A stretch of DNA of 16,659 bases from Phoronis ovalis (taxonomy: Eukaryota > Phoronida > Phoronidae), in assembly GCA_028565635.1 (NCBI GenBank), contig JAOXYB010023203.1, positions 1-16,659 on the forward strand, written 5' to 3'. The notes under the pieces are model-generated. The model made no database searches. It had not been told where the DNA came from and saw only the letters and a list, made by a program, of their open reading frames with translations. Made by a program: the position numbers and the translations under genes. Positions 9,801-16,659 of this stretch are shown here, in pieces (the stretch's first letter is position 1; every line of letters starts with the position of its first letter).

Positions 9801-12800
9801 GCTCAGCCGTAATTCTTAATTGCATTAATTAGTATTCAATATGGTGTTTTTATTTTCGCAGGGTGTCTTAGAGCGCTATCATTGAAATTTAAGACAACAC
9901 ATGCGCCGCCTGGCGACACGCTAATACACCCTGGTGATATTCTTACGGCAATCTACTTCATAGCACGTGGAACTATAGAAGTGGTGAAGGAAGATGAAGT
10001 TATGGCTATTTTGGGTAAGCTTTAACCAGCGAATGTATTATTAGATATTCAATGCAATGTATATTCACGAGAACTATTATCATACACTACTTCGGCCTAG
10101 AAACTTCGGTAGCTCCAAGGAAAAACGCCTGCTATAAAATCTGCGGATATACATTGAACAGAGTTATTTCGCACAGCTTCAAAATAAAATATCACTGAGT
10201 TTGAAAACAATTCATGAAATTCATGACATTAGCTCATTTTATAATGTTGGTGATATCTATCAAATAAGATGATTATATATTTTAGTGACGTTTTACTTAT
10301 GGCCACGCAAAACGTGTTATTGGGTGTATTCTTCGCTGTTTGAGCATTGTCTAGGAATATTAAAATTAAAAACAACAATTAAAGAGCTTTGCAAAAGCAA
10401 ATTACAGACTTATATAAGTTAAAATAAATCAATAAACAGGCTATTGAAATAGCGAACATTAAGCGCAAGTGCATGTTTGAACCAAGGGCATGCCAATTCT
10501 TTTCATGTAGTTTGGCATTTAGGTAACACATAAGTAACTTCGCAGTCATATGTTTATGCTTTTAATTTAGGTAAAGATGATATATTTGGACAAAATGTTG
10601 ATGATCTGTCTTGTGTATCCAAGTCAAACTACTCTGTGCTAGCTCTAACATACTGTGACATGAACAAAATTGAACTGGACGATTTGGAAGAAATTTTAGA
10701 CACGTATCCGGAATTTGCCAAGTCGTTTAAAAAGAAGTTTACCATTACATTTAATCTAAAACGGGTAAGGAGTGAGCTGTAGTGCATGTTGACAGTGTGT
10801 CAACGATTGATAAAAAAAGGAAAAGCTGAACAATGATGCTACACGAAATATCAGTATGTCTTTAGTATACCATTATTGTAATAACTATTTTCTTAAAATG
10901 TGATCTGTCTTAAAGTAGTTTCGTACATGTGCATATACTGCTATGCCCAAACACCAATATCTATATTTAAACAGTTTAAAGGCATTTTCAAACACAATGC
11001 TGCGCATTTGCTGGACCGGTGATATTTTATCCTATGCGTTTCAAGCATGTTATTATCTCCGAATAAAATTCACTTAAAATTGTTTATTTGATATACTCAT
11101 TACTTGTATATTCGTATGTAGACAGCATGACTGTTGTGCATGGCATTTCCCTTTCACTTGTAATAATTTCACTTGCCCTTTTTTTATCCGCTGCACTACA
11201 GGAAGATACATCGGTAAGAATTTCCCGCTTTCACCACTACATAACAGCTTTCTTGTTATAATTGTGCTTCTATTGAGATACTGTGGTATTTTTCTACTGT
11301 ACACAAACTCGATAACAAAAAAGTCAATTCGAGTCGTACTTTTCTGTTTAACAGGGGGAATTTCTGCAAAAAACAACACCAAACAAAATGGACGAGGAAA
11401 CTCTAAAATTTATTCGACAGAAACAACCTCGATTACAGTTTAAAAAATCTTCTGGTTCGGATGAAGCGGATAGTCCAGTTAGGAAAGGTATTTTGTATAG
11501 AACACATTGTAAACTAATAGTATTACAGACCGAAAATACGTCGTCAGAGTAGCCGACATACATGTATATACATTCTTACAACGCAAGCTATTCAGACAAT
11601 AAAATATATTTCATTTAACCGTCATAAGTTCAAGGCCCAGTATATTCAAGAAGACAAATCTCATGCTTAACTTGTGCAACAACACAAAGAAAACACTAAT
11701 AAAATGTTTCCATTGAAAAAAATTGACAGTTTAACACTGGACCAGGAGCACGGGCCATGACATTACTGTAAACATATTTTACGCGTGTCAGTTACTCAAA
11801 CTACACGAAATATTTTCACAAAAAGTTCATATCTATTTTGTAGCGCCTGCTAGTGGCGGTGCCCAATTCTTATCCAGGAGAACGGGTGTAACAAGACAAG
11901 CAAACGTACCTCGCGTACCAGATGAACTAAAACGAAGAAGCACTCTGGAATCGTCCGATGAAGATGAACCAGTAGAGTTATCTCCAGAAAAGGCCACATA
12001 TGAAATTATGACACCAGAGTTAAAGAGGAAAAATTCAATCAACTCAATCGCAGGTGGGCACACTCCTTGCTTCATATTGTTAAACAATGAAGCAAACAGA
12101 ACACAACCTACAGCATTTAGTTAACGAAATAAATGGGACGTGAAGTAGGCTCCAAAAATTTGCAAAAGCTTGACAAAATATGGTGGGAATTTAATTTCGA
12201 GTATTTCGTAATAAAAGTATTTCTTCATGTTTTCTAGGAGCTCTATCAAGTGTAATAAGCGCAGTTTCTGGACAACGAAAGAAAGGACCTCAGTCAATGC
12301 AGATGAGACCAGTCTATCCAAAAAAAGGTTTGCAAAGGGGATGCAGTGTATTCAGTGACATGGTGCAAGGTCCAACTAATTCTTACACTGTTCTGGAGCG
12401 GGAATCGGACGGCATAAATAGTGACGTGCAATATTTACATGCACCATCGACTGTGGTATCAACTTCTAGTTCCTCATCACATATTCCAAAATCTGGTTCG
12501 AGTACAACTGGACCGTTATCGGCCCACTCGCCTGTAGACTACGAAATGATTAACCAAGAAAAAAGCAGTATAAAATCCTATGGAGGCATTGATAGCAAAC
12601 TAGAGACAATAAATGAGTAAGTATATTTTGTACCGGGTATTTTACCCGACTGTACATATTACGGCCGGGAAAGCTGTACTGTTCTATTATAATAGTACAA
12701 CCCCGTGGTATTGGCCCGGGATATTTGTGAGTCTTGTTATATGAAATCTAATTATTTTTTCCGAGAAACATGCGGTGCTGAAAAAGTATACAGCATAAAT

Positions 12801-13203
12801 TCACAGAGAATTCAATCTTGGAAAATTGCATTTGTTATTTTAAATTATATGCAAAAATAATATTGCATTCAATTTCATTTATTTCCCATCTAGGCGCATG
12901 AATAATTTTGAAAACGACTTGTGCAATACAGTGGATGCAATTTTAGAAATTTTGGGGCACAAGCCACAAATTGTACGTGAACAGTTTTCCCAGCGAATAG
13001 CTCGTCCCAGGGTGTTATTTAGCGATTCGATACCTACGGGTTGTGGGAAGTTTGCAACAGATACAACATCATCTACCGACAGTGAATACAAAGCAGAGCA
13101 TAACTCACAATCTGCTGATAACTTGGTGGCAACATCAACACAATCACAGGGCAGAATAATCAAGTCACAAAGCGAAACATCTGGTATCCTTAAACGATCT
13201 TAA
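6726..13203 (+). CDS. erg: ERG-type (KCNH) voltage-gated K+ channel, 12 exons, 5' end missing
   Basis: Tetrameric plasma-membrane potassium channel subunit of the EAG superfamily, ERG branch (human KCNH2/6/7, fly seizure, worm unc-103). Coding exons: 6726-6833, 7365-7847, 8267-8666, 8894-9093, 9399-9498, 9862-10014, 10571-10764, 11202-11213, 11355-11487, 11844-12053, 12238-12616, 12894-13203. They sum to 2682 bases, 893 residues plus TAA, with matching phases at every junction. Domain order in visible numbering: PAS end 1-18, linker, S1 79-103, S2 130-153, S3 174-190, S4 206-219, S5 about 227-252, pore and filter 297-311, S6 320-344, C-linker 345-430, CNBHD 431-546, tail, coiled coil about 781-812. 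ERG rather than EAG or Elk follows from [42 protein letters not shown] and ITFNL. The first part of PAS and the true start lie outside the window. Confidence 0.95.
6834..7364 (+). other. Intron between exons a and b (531 bases)
   Basis: GTAAGT donor and GATTGCAG acceptor, phase 0. No coding potential or repeat of note is seen inside. Confidence 0.85.
7365..7847 (+). CDS. erg: Channel exon b: linker, S1, S2, S3
   Basis: Encodes visible residues 37-197, phase 0 at both ends (acceptor GCAG at 7361-7364, donor GTAAAT at 7848). After an acidic linker, [15 protein letters not shown] leads into S1 (79-103, ending [10 protein letters not shown]). S2 (130-153) holds [17 protein letters not shown] with the voltage-sensor acidic residues, and S3 (174-190) has [16 protein letters not shown] followed by FGSG. 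These blocks are nearly ERG-identical. Two oddities: the conserved pre-S1 'LPEYK'-type block of other KCNH channels is replaced by [14 protein letters not shown], and the S1-S2 loop is about 26 residues, with none of the cysteines found in human ERG. Confidence 0.97.
7848..8266 (+). other. Intron between exons b and c (419 bases)
   Basis: GTAAAT donor, T-rich tract and TTGTAG acceptor, phase 0. The frame continues open for 29 codons past the donor before a stop, by chance. Nothing else noted. Confidence 0.9.
8267..8666 (+). CDS. erg: Channel exon c: S4, S5, turret, selectivity filter, most of S6
   Basis: Encodes visible residues 198-330 and the first base of codon 331 (acceptor TTGTAG, donor GTAAGT at 8667). 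S4 keeps all six basic positions of the human ERG sensor: K206, R209, R212, R215, R218, R219. S5 includes [15 protein letters not shown]. The turret keeps the 'RPHLD..I.WLDSLA.KI..PY' helix and an N-glycosylation sequon NDT at N281, close to where human ERG has NSS. The filter is S306-I-G-F-G-N311. The pore helix reads YFTMTTLTS and the post-filter residue is A313, where human ERG has YFTFSSLTS and Ser. S6 starts with [12 protein letters not shown]. Confidence 0.97.
8591..8608 (+). other. erg: K+ selectivity filter codons (SIGFGN)
   Basis: The six codons encode Ser-Ile-Gly-Phe-Gly-Asn. GFG instead of GYG is the hallmark of the EAG superfamily. The flanking T302/T303 (8579-8584) and A313 (8612-8614) differ from human ERG S620, S621 and S631. 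Confidence 0.97.
8894..9093 (+). CDS. erg: Channel exon d: end of S6 and C-linker
   Basis: Completes codon 331 (T|CT, Ser) and encodes 331-397. It begins [13 protein letters not shown], the inner S6, where the human ERG Y652 position is S334 (AGT, 8902-8904) and F656 is retained as F338. R347 matches human ERG R665, whose S4-S5 partner D540 is also kept (D221). The C-linker helices follow, ending in the ERG signature SYTNGIDMN. Acceptor TTTTCAG, donor GTGAGT at 9094, phase 0 out. Confidence 0.96.
9094..9398 (+). other. Intron between exons d and e (305 bases)
   Basis: GTGAGT donor and TTTTTTGTAG acceptor. An 80-codon open frame inside (9112-9354) has no family resemblance and lies between two well-fitting splice sites, so I treat it as chance. 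Confidence 0.9.
9399..9498 (+). CDS. erg: Channel exon e: C-linker second half
   Basis: Encodes residues 398-430 plus one base of codon 431. The peptide [19 protein letters not shown] is nearly identical to the human ERG C-linker ([19 protein letters not shown]). This region couples the cytoplasmic gating ring to S6. Donor GTATTG at 9499 is weak-looking, but the phase fits the next acceptor exactly. Confidence 0.95.
9499..9861 (+). other. Intron between exons e and f (363 bases)
   Basis: Non-consensus donor GTATTG, acceptor TTTTCGCAG, phase 1. Nothing further recognised inside. Confidence 0.88.
9862..10014 (+). CDS. erg: Channel exon f: first half of CNBHD
   Basis: Completes G431 and encodes 432-481 plus one base of G482. 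The sequence runs [19 protein letters not shown], then [20 protein letters not shown] and EVMAILG: the beta-roll start of the cyclic-nucleotide-binding homology domain, closely matching ERG. In KCNH channels this fold does not bind cAMP as in HCN/CNG channels; it docks onto the PAS domain and regulates gating. Donor GTAAGC at 10015. Confidence 0.96.
10015..10570 (+). other. Intron between exons f and g (556 bases)
   Basis: GTAAGC donor, TTTAATTTAG acceptor, phase 1. The longest fully contained intron; AT-rich and without recognisable elements. Confidence 0.88.
10571..10764 (+). CDS. erg: Channel exon g: second half of CNBHD with intrinsic ligand
   Basis: Completes G482 and encodes 483-546. 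It holds [12 protein letters not shown], then a segment less conserved than the rest ([20 protein letters not shown]), the helix [16 protein letters not shown], and the tail [10 protein letters not shown]542-N543-L544 corresponds to human ERG F860-N861-L862, the intrinsic-ligand strand that fills the nucleotide pocket. Donor GTAAGG at 10765, phase 0. Confidence 0.95.
10765..11201 (+). other. Intron between exon g and the microexon (437 bases)
   Basis: GTAAGG donor; a very strong pyrimidine tract (cttgccctttttttatccg) lies before acceptor CTACAG. A hairpin sits 23 bases after the donor (separate entry). If the microexon is skipped, the intron extends to 11354. Confidence 0.75.
10788..10804. 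repeat. Short perfect hairpin near a splice donor
   Basis: GTTGACA (10788-10794), loop GTG, TGTCAAC (10798-10804). It is perfect over 7 pairs and sits 23 bases into the intron that precedes the microexon. A splicing role is only a possibility; short hairpins like this also occur by chance. Confidence 0.6.
11202..11213 (+). CDS. erg: Probable 12-base microexon (Glu-Asp-Thr-Ser)
   Basis: GAAGATACATCG is framed by a strong pyrimidine tract plus ACTACAG and by a GTAAGA donor. Its length is a multiple of three and both neighbours join in phase 0, so inclusion gives FNLKR-EDTS-GEFLQ and skipping gives FNLKR-GEFLQ. With it included, the sequence after the CNBHD resembles vertebrate 'FNLRDT'. Residues 547-550. 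The evidence is splice-signal quality and frame only; an RNA read would settle it. Confidence 0.6.
11355..11487 (+). CDS. erg: Channel exon i: basic cytoplasmic tail segment
   Basis: Starts after TTTAACAG and encodes 551-594 plus one base. The peptide is hydrophilic and basic ([20 protein letters not shown], then [13 protein letters not shown]). I see no family domain; it follows the CNBHD as the start of the variable ERG tail. Donor GTATTT at 11488 is modest, but only this junction keeps the downstream frame. Confidence 0.85.
11488..11843 (+). other. Intron between exons i and j (356 bases)
   Basis: GTATTT donor and CTATTTTGTAG acceptor, phase 1. Nothing recognisable inside. Confidence 0.85.
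11844..12053 (+). CDS. erg: Channel exon j: tail with kinase-like sites
   Basis: Encodes 595-664 plus one base. It contains basic-then-acidic [16 protein letters not shown] and ends [12 protein letters not shown]625-R626-S627-T628 and R656-K657-N658-S659 fit PKA-type consensus (R-[RK]-x-[ST]); the acidic cluster after the first could also suit CK2. Human ERG has PKA sites in its own tail, but I cannot claim positional homology. Donor GTGGGC at 12054, phase 1. Confidence 0.87.
12238..12616 (+). CDS. erg: Channel exon k: Ser-rich tail and start of coiled coil
   Basis: Completes G665 and encodes 666-790 plus two bases of codon 791. The middle is disordered and Ser/Thr-rich ([17 protein letters not shown]), and the end is [11 protein letters not shown], where heptad spacing begins. 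Acceptor TTTTCTAG. The donor GTAAGT (12617) overlaps an in-frame TAA (12618-12620), so failure to splice would stop the protein one residue later, inside the coiled coil. Confidence 0.9.
12634..12716. repeat. GC-richer palindromic cluster in the last intron
   Basis: CGGGTA-ttt-TACCCG (12634-12648) is a perfect hairpin 17 bases after the donor. A second imperfect inverted pair follows: TGTACT (12675-12680) with AGTACA (12694-12699), flanked by GGCC words at 12663 and 12713. It could be a small decayed element or a structured intronic RNA; nothing decides between these. Confidence 0.5.
12894..13203 (+). CDS. erg: Channel last exon: coiled coil, C-terminal tail, stop
   Basis: Acceptor CCCATCTAG; completes E791 and encodes 792-893, ending TAA at 13201-13203. 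The joined segment [20 protein letters not shown] and VDAILEILG has hydrophobic heptad spacing and corresponds in position and pattern to the C-terminal ERG tetramerisation coiled coil (human 'SRLDALQRQLNRLETRL'). The remaining about 80 residues are polar, Ser/Thr-rich and end SGILKRS, with no recognised motif. Confidence 0.93.
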
Positions 13204-13515
13204 AAATGGCCGGATTTGCCAATCAAGACAATTACGATACTTCTTCCTAACTGTGCAATTATATTAAAGGAACTTATCCTAATTTATTTATGGAGCAGGG
13301 CGAATACGAAAGGGTACATTGTCATGTTGGCCTCAGCCGTTTGTTGAATTTTCTTGAAAGTCCCGAGATGCAAACTAGTATTAAGTAACGGAAATAGACA
13401 TTAAGCCTGAAGTTATGGGAATTGTGAATGATAAAATATCCAACATAGAAATAAACATAAGTAATAGGTATATGCCGGCGTTAAGTTAATAAAAAAACAT
13501 AAACAAGTAGCGTTT
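13204..13515 (+). other. Probable 3' UTR of the channel gene
   Basis: Runs from the stop to an inferred cleavage point a little after the second poly(A) signal. It contains no open frame of interest. A short UTR of about 300 bases fits the compact intron structure. The exact end is inferred. Confidence 0.6.
13450..13493 (+). terminator. Two candidate poly(A) signals of the channel gene
   Basis: AATAAA at 13450-13455 and again at 13488-13493, about 250-290 bases after the stop codon and followed by T-rich sequence. The second is the likelier main site, because a T-rich stretch follows within 20-40 bases. Confidence 0.65.
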
Positions 13516-13526
13516 CACCTTAATTA

Positions 13527-13532
13527 TTTATT
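13527..13532 (-). terminator. Candidate distal poly(A) signal of the minus-strand gene
   Basis: TTTATT on the plus strand reads AATAAA on the minus strand. It is the last such signal before the channel gene's own poly(A) signals. Other minus-strand AATAAA words occur at 14013-14018, 14213-14218 and 14273-14278, so a shorter UTR is equally possible. Confidence 0.4.
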
Positions 13533-16106
13533 TTTCAATTTCATTGGTAAAATACAGCTGTCACATGTATTTCGTTCAGTATGATGCATGTATCAGTACA
13601 TGTACTTGTATCACGATTCTACCTGTCATGATACTGCTCCTAAATGATGTAAGTCAATGCAAGTTATGATTCATCTGTTCTCGTTTAAAAACTAAAAAGT
13701 CTATTCAAAATCAACCAGTTTTCCTACATCTTGCAAAATATATTTTTTTGATAATTAAATATGAAATCTATGTCTTTTTCCTTGAGAAAAAGGAAATGAC
13801 AACAAACTGAATAACAAGCAAACAGCTCATAGTAATTTTAGCCAACATGACTCTGACTGTATCTGATTTAATAATAAGACCCTTTCTACACACACAAAAT
13901 CTATAACAAGCTGCCAAAAGTGTACATCTGGACCTAAATACTTGCATAAGCGACGAACTGTAAAATCAAAATTGAAGGCTTCATTAGAATAGAAGTCCTT
14001 ATAAATTTAATATTTATTGAAATACAAGCCTGGTCTTTACTACAACTTCAACTTAGCTTCCTTATTTCTCCAAATAGTATCTCTCCCTTGAGGAGAAGCT
14101 CAACATTTAAAAACGTGTACAAACCCAGATATAATAGATGACAAACTGTTAAAATAACTTTTTATCCACAAAGAAAAATTACACTTACTCTCATTCATGA
14201 CAGCTTTACATTTATTCTCCAAAAAAAACACCCTACACATTCCTTGATTAGAAACGCAATTTTTTAAACAGCTTTATTTATCAAAATACCAGCACTTGCT
14301 CAAATACAAGTATCTAATAAGTAGAAACCTTAGGCCAATAAAGAACTCTTCTGTTTTCGGTATCATGGGACTTTTCAAAATGGTCCTGGTGACCAGGCTT
14401 TTTTCCGGCAGTGAAAAATGTTGGTTTTAATATCATGCTCTCAAAAAATGACACAGTGACCAGGTTTTTTTATATAAATAAAAGATGTCCTTAACTTAAT
14501 AATTTGTTAGTTTTCTGTATTACAAACAGTTGATAATAGAGCCGCACCTTGGAGACAAATCATGCAGTCTCCTAGGCCTAGCCACAAAATTTATCAATCT
14601 ATAAAACTCACATTACTCGCCCCTTTCTACATACAAGTTAAGACCATATTTTACTCATTTTTTATGCAAATTTCTCCGTGTAAACAAAATACACAGTTTA
14701 ATAGTAAAACTTTTGAAGCTGAAACATACCAAGTATTCCGTTTTACATAATTCATAGAGCCACATGCTCCACTTTCACTGACTCACTCATAATATAGGTC
14801 AAAACCAAAATTCAAAACTGAATAAAATGAAATATTAATCATATGTTAATAAATTCACATAGTTTACTTAATTTGGAACTTTTAAATGTCCAGGTCTCAG
14901 ACAAGAATATTTTAAAAAGTTAAGAGTAAATTGAAATGTATCTGTAAAAATATGGGCCAATTAAACTTTTTATACCTTAAAAAATAACTCATTTCTACAC
15001 ATTCACCCGATTCACAAAATTTCATATCCTACTACCATTACAACAAAAATAATGGTACTTGAACAAAAAATTTTGCCTATATCTTCGGAATTATAGGTCA
15101 AGATTACTAATCCAATTTAATACTGTTTACTTAATGATTCTATTTTATATTGCAATTAATATTACTTCTAGAACTAAACACTGATAGGTGTTTATACACA
15201 AAAAACTGTCTATGGAAACATAATAACAAAGCTGCCTATCTAATTAACAGCAAAAAATAGTTACGTCCCATTGATAAATACCAAATTTCCATTTTACAAC
15301 AAAACTATCAAATAGCTAAATAATATTTTGATTGGACTGCAGAACAGCAAATTCACTAAGATATTGTCCATATAATTTAAATTTAATCATGTTCAGAGAA
15401 ATTGTTACTTAGCAATTAGTGTATAAATGAAGTTTTTTTATACAGTAATGGCCAGTCACATTTTTGATGACCAAATTGTAAAAAAAATAATGAAATATCA
15501 GAATCTTAAAAAAAAGAGCCAGGTCATTTTGTCAGTTTATGGTAGTGTTTTTCCCGACCAAAACATTTTAAATACAAAATATGATTCAATATAAATACAT
15601 TTTTATCAACTTTAAAGGTAACAGACAAGAACATATTTCAGGAGTTTGTTAAAAGTGAAGTTGTTTATATGTGATGTCATTATACTGCATGACATATAAA
15701 GCAGGAAAATGAAGAGACTTAGCCAGCTCTAACATAAAATTCAGTTTTTGATCAAATTAGCTTATTATTTGGACAATATATACACTTAGTAGTCTCCTAT
15801 ATTTGTGTTATATAGTGAATTTGTTTTATACTACAATCACTGGAATCATTAATGAATGTAGCATTTTACCTTGTTTGTCATTAGTTGCACACAAACCAAT
15901 TGAAAAATAAAACATATTAAAATCAATGATTCAAAAATCAGCAACTAACATATACGTGTACTGAATATTTAAAAATAAGAAGTACACAGTACAAGATCAT
16001 TATTCGTGCTAAAGTGTGGCCAGTAAAACAAGTGCTATCTGCGGCCAGTGGAATATTCAAGTATGCTGCAGCTACAGTTACTGAATGTTCTAAAAGACTT
16101 CATGGA
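13533..16106 (-). other. AT-rich stretch, probable 3' UTR of the minus-strand gene
   Basis: About 2.6 kb with no credible exon on either strand. The plus strand is A-rich and poor in G, so the minus strand is T-rich, which suits a long 3' UTR read leftward from the stop at 16107. The 62-codon plus-strand frame at 14562-14750 is not protein-like. The extent is an inference from the terminal exon and the poly(A) words. Confidence 0.45.
14351..14471. repeat. Diverged tandem duplication, period about 67-70
   Basis: Copy A (14351-14404) and copy B (14421-14471) share, in order, G-T4, TATCATG, CAAAA-TG, GTGACCAGG and a T run. GTGACCAGG is identical in both. They lie in the presumed minus-strand 3' UTR, where the shared core would read CCTGGTCAC in the transcript. 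Confidence 0.65.
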
Positions 16107-16172
16107 TCACACAGATGATTCTTCTAGACTTTCATCATAGTACTCTATTCCTTCATCATCTTTACAAGTCAG
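16107..16172 (-). CDS. Terminal coding exon of an unidentified minus-strand gene
   Basis: On the minus strand, TTATTTTCTTTATAG (acceptor at 16173-16174) is followed by 21 codons and TGA (16107-16109). The peptide is LTCKDDEGIEYYDESLEESS plus a final V. The other two frames stop within the first few codons, so only phase 0 entry works. The acidic, tyrosine-containing sequence and the good acceptor argue for a real C terminus. The last four residues, ESSV, fit a class I PDZ ligand (S/T-x-hydrophobic). I do not recognise the protein; the rest lies to the right, beyond this exon. Confidence 0.55.
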   Translation of the reverse strand: MTCKDDEGIEYYDESLEESSV

Positions 16173-16570
16173 CTATAAAGAAAATAAATATACTTTCTAT
16201 AAGAAATATACTAAACAAACTCTACAAGATATTTATTTTCTATTATGAATAATTTATGGAGTAAACACAGTTTGAGTTCATTATAGAATTATATGGTCTG
16301 GCAACATGCCAACATCAATTGCAAGCCATTTGCAAAACAGCAGAATTTTTCAATTGTGTTAAATACCATCAAAACTTGAAGTTAAGATACCCGCAATTTA
16401 TCTTAAGATGCACTATACATGTTTGCATATTTGGTAAATCAATAAGAAAAATGCAGACTAAAAAATAACTGTATTATCGAATCATCATGAACTTAAACAA
16501 CATTCATTTGAGATACTCTTAGTGGACAATCATTAATTTGGGGCTATTCAGAAATAAAGGAGATTGAAGG
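16173..16570 (-). other. Probable intron of the minus-strand gene
   Basis: AT-rich sequence upstream (on the minus strand) of the terminal exon, with a pyrimidine-rich 3' end. Nothing coding is evident between the acceptor at 16173 and the open stretch at the window edge. Confidence 0.4.
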
Positions 16571-16659
16571 TTATCCTAACAAGAGGTCTGTGGGTGCAGA
16601 CAGATGCCCATCATATGATGTAGTTTCTGTAGTTGTAAAGCCATCTTTGTATGTATAAG
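16571..16659 (-). CDS. Possible partial exon at window edge (low confidence)
   Basis: A minus-strand frame open from the window edge reads YTYKDGFTTTETTSYDGHLS, then APTDLLLG and TAA (16571-16573). Its Thr/Tyr-rich composition looks more protein-like than the surroundings. However, the nearest GT donors (in TTGTTAGG and CTGTCTGC) would leave phase 2, which does not fit the phase 0 acceptor at 16173. It could be an alternative last exon of the same gene, or chance. It continues beyond the window. Confidence 0.25.
   Translation of the reverse strand, partial: YTYKDGFTTTETTSYDGHLSAPTDLLLG

Noticed and set aside
6726-13203. Assignment to EAG or Elk instead of ERG
   Set aside because: Pore residues look EAG-like, but S1, S3-S4 (FGSG), C-linker (SYTNGIDMN), CNBHD ([10 protein letters not shown]) and the FNL tail follow ERG; EAG and Elk differ at these blocks.
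14562-14750. 62-codon plus-strand open frame
   Set aside because: Low-information sequence in the AT-rich region read as the minus-strand 3' UTR.
1-16659. tRNA or rRNA genes, CRISPR arrays, transposase or reverse transcriptase genes, bacterial operons
   Set aside because: No cloverleaf with a GTTCGA-type arm, regular spaced repeats or mobile-element protein motifs were seen; the sequence is eukaryotic with spliceosomal introns.

Overview
This is an intron-rich, visibly AT-rich nuclear sequence from an animal. It holds most of one gene on the plus strand: an ether-a-go-go-related (ERG, KCNH2/6/7-type) voltage-gated potassium channel. I assembled twelve coding exons between 6726 and 13203. All eleven internal junctions are GT-AG and phase-consistent, and together they read 893 codons plus a TAA stop. 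The organism looks like an invertebrate, because the channel is clearly ERG but quite diverged from vertebrate ERG. A marine invertebrate such as a mollusc is a guess from base composition, short introns and frequent 'tacatgta' words, not a demonstration.

Layout. Positions 1-6725 contain no exon I can support. They are best read as part of a large intron, because the first exon (6726-6833) appears to encode the last beta strand of the N-terminal PAS domain, so the rest of PAS should lie to the left of the window. Exons at 7365-7847 and 8267-8666 encode S1-S3 and S4-S5-pore-S6. Exons at 8894-9093 and 9399-9498 encode the end of S6 and the C-linker. Exons at 9862-10014 and 10571-10764 encode the cyclic-nucleotide-binding homology domain (CNBHD) with its FNL 'intrinsic ligand' tail. 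A probable 12-base microexon (11202-11213) follows. Four more exons encode a Ser/Thr-rich cytoplasmic tail with kinase-like sites and a C-terminal coiled coil, ending at 13203. Poly(A) signals follow at 13450 and 13488.

The right part (about 13530-16659) is read as the 3' end of a different gene on the minus strand. A terminal coding exon at 16107-16172 ends in a class I PDZ-type tail (ESSV), and a long AT-rich 3' UTR would run leftward toward the channel gene. The two genes would be tail to tail, with candidate poly(A) signals only about 35 bases apart.

The main biological point is in the pore. The overall fold is ERG, but the residues that in human ERG control fast C-type inactivation and drug block are changed: the equivalents of S620, S621 and S631 are Thr, Thr and Ala, and the equivalent of Y652 is Ser, while F656 is kept. 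Several of these match EAG channels, which do not inactivate this way. The prediction is an ERG-class channel with weak or no fast inactivation and low sensitivity to classical hERG blockers. Residue numbers below count from the first codon of the exon at 6726, not from the true protein start.
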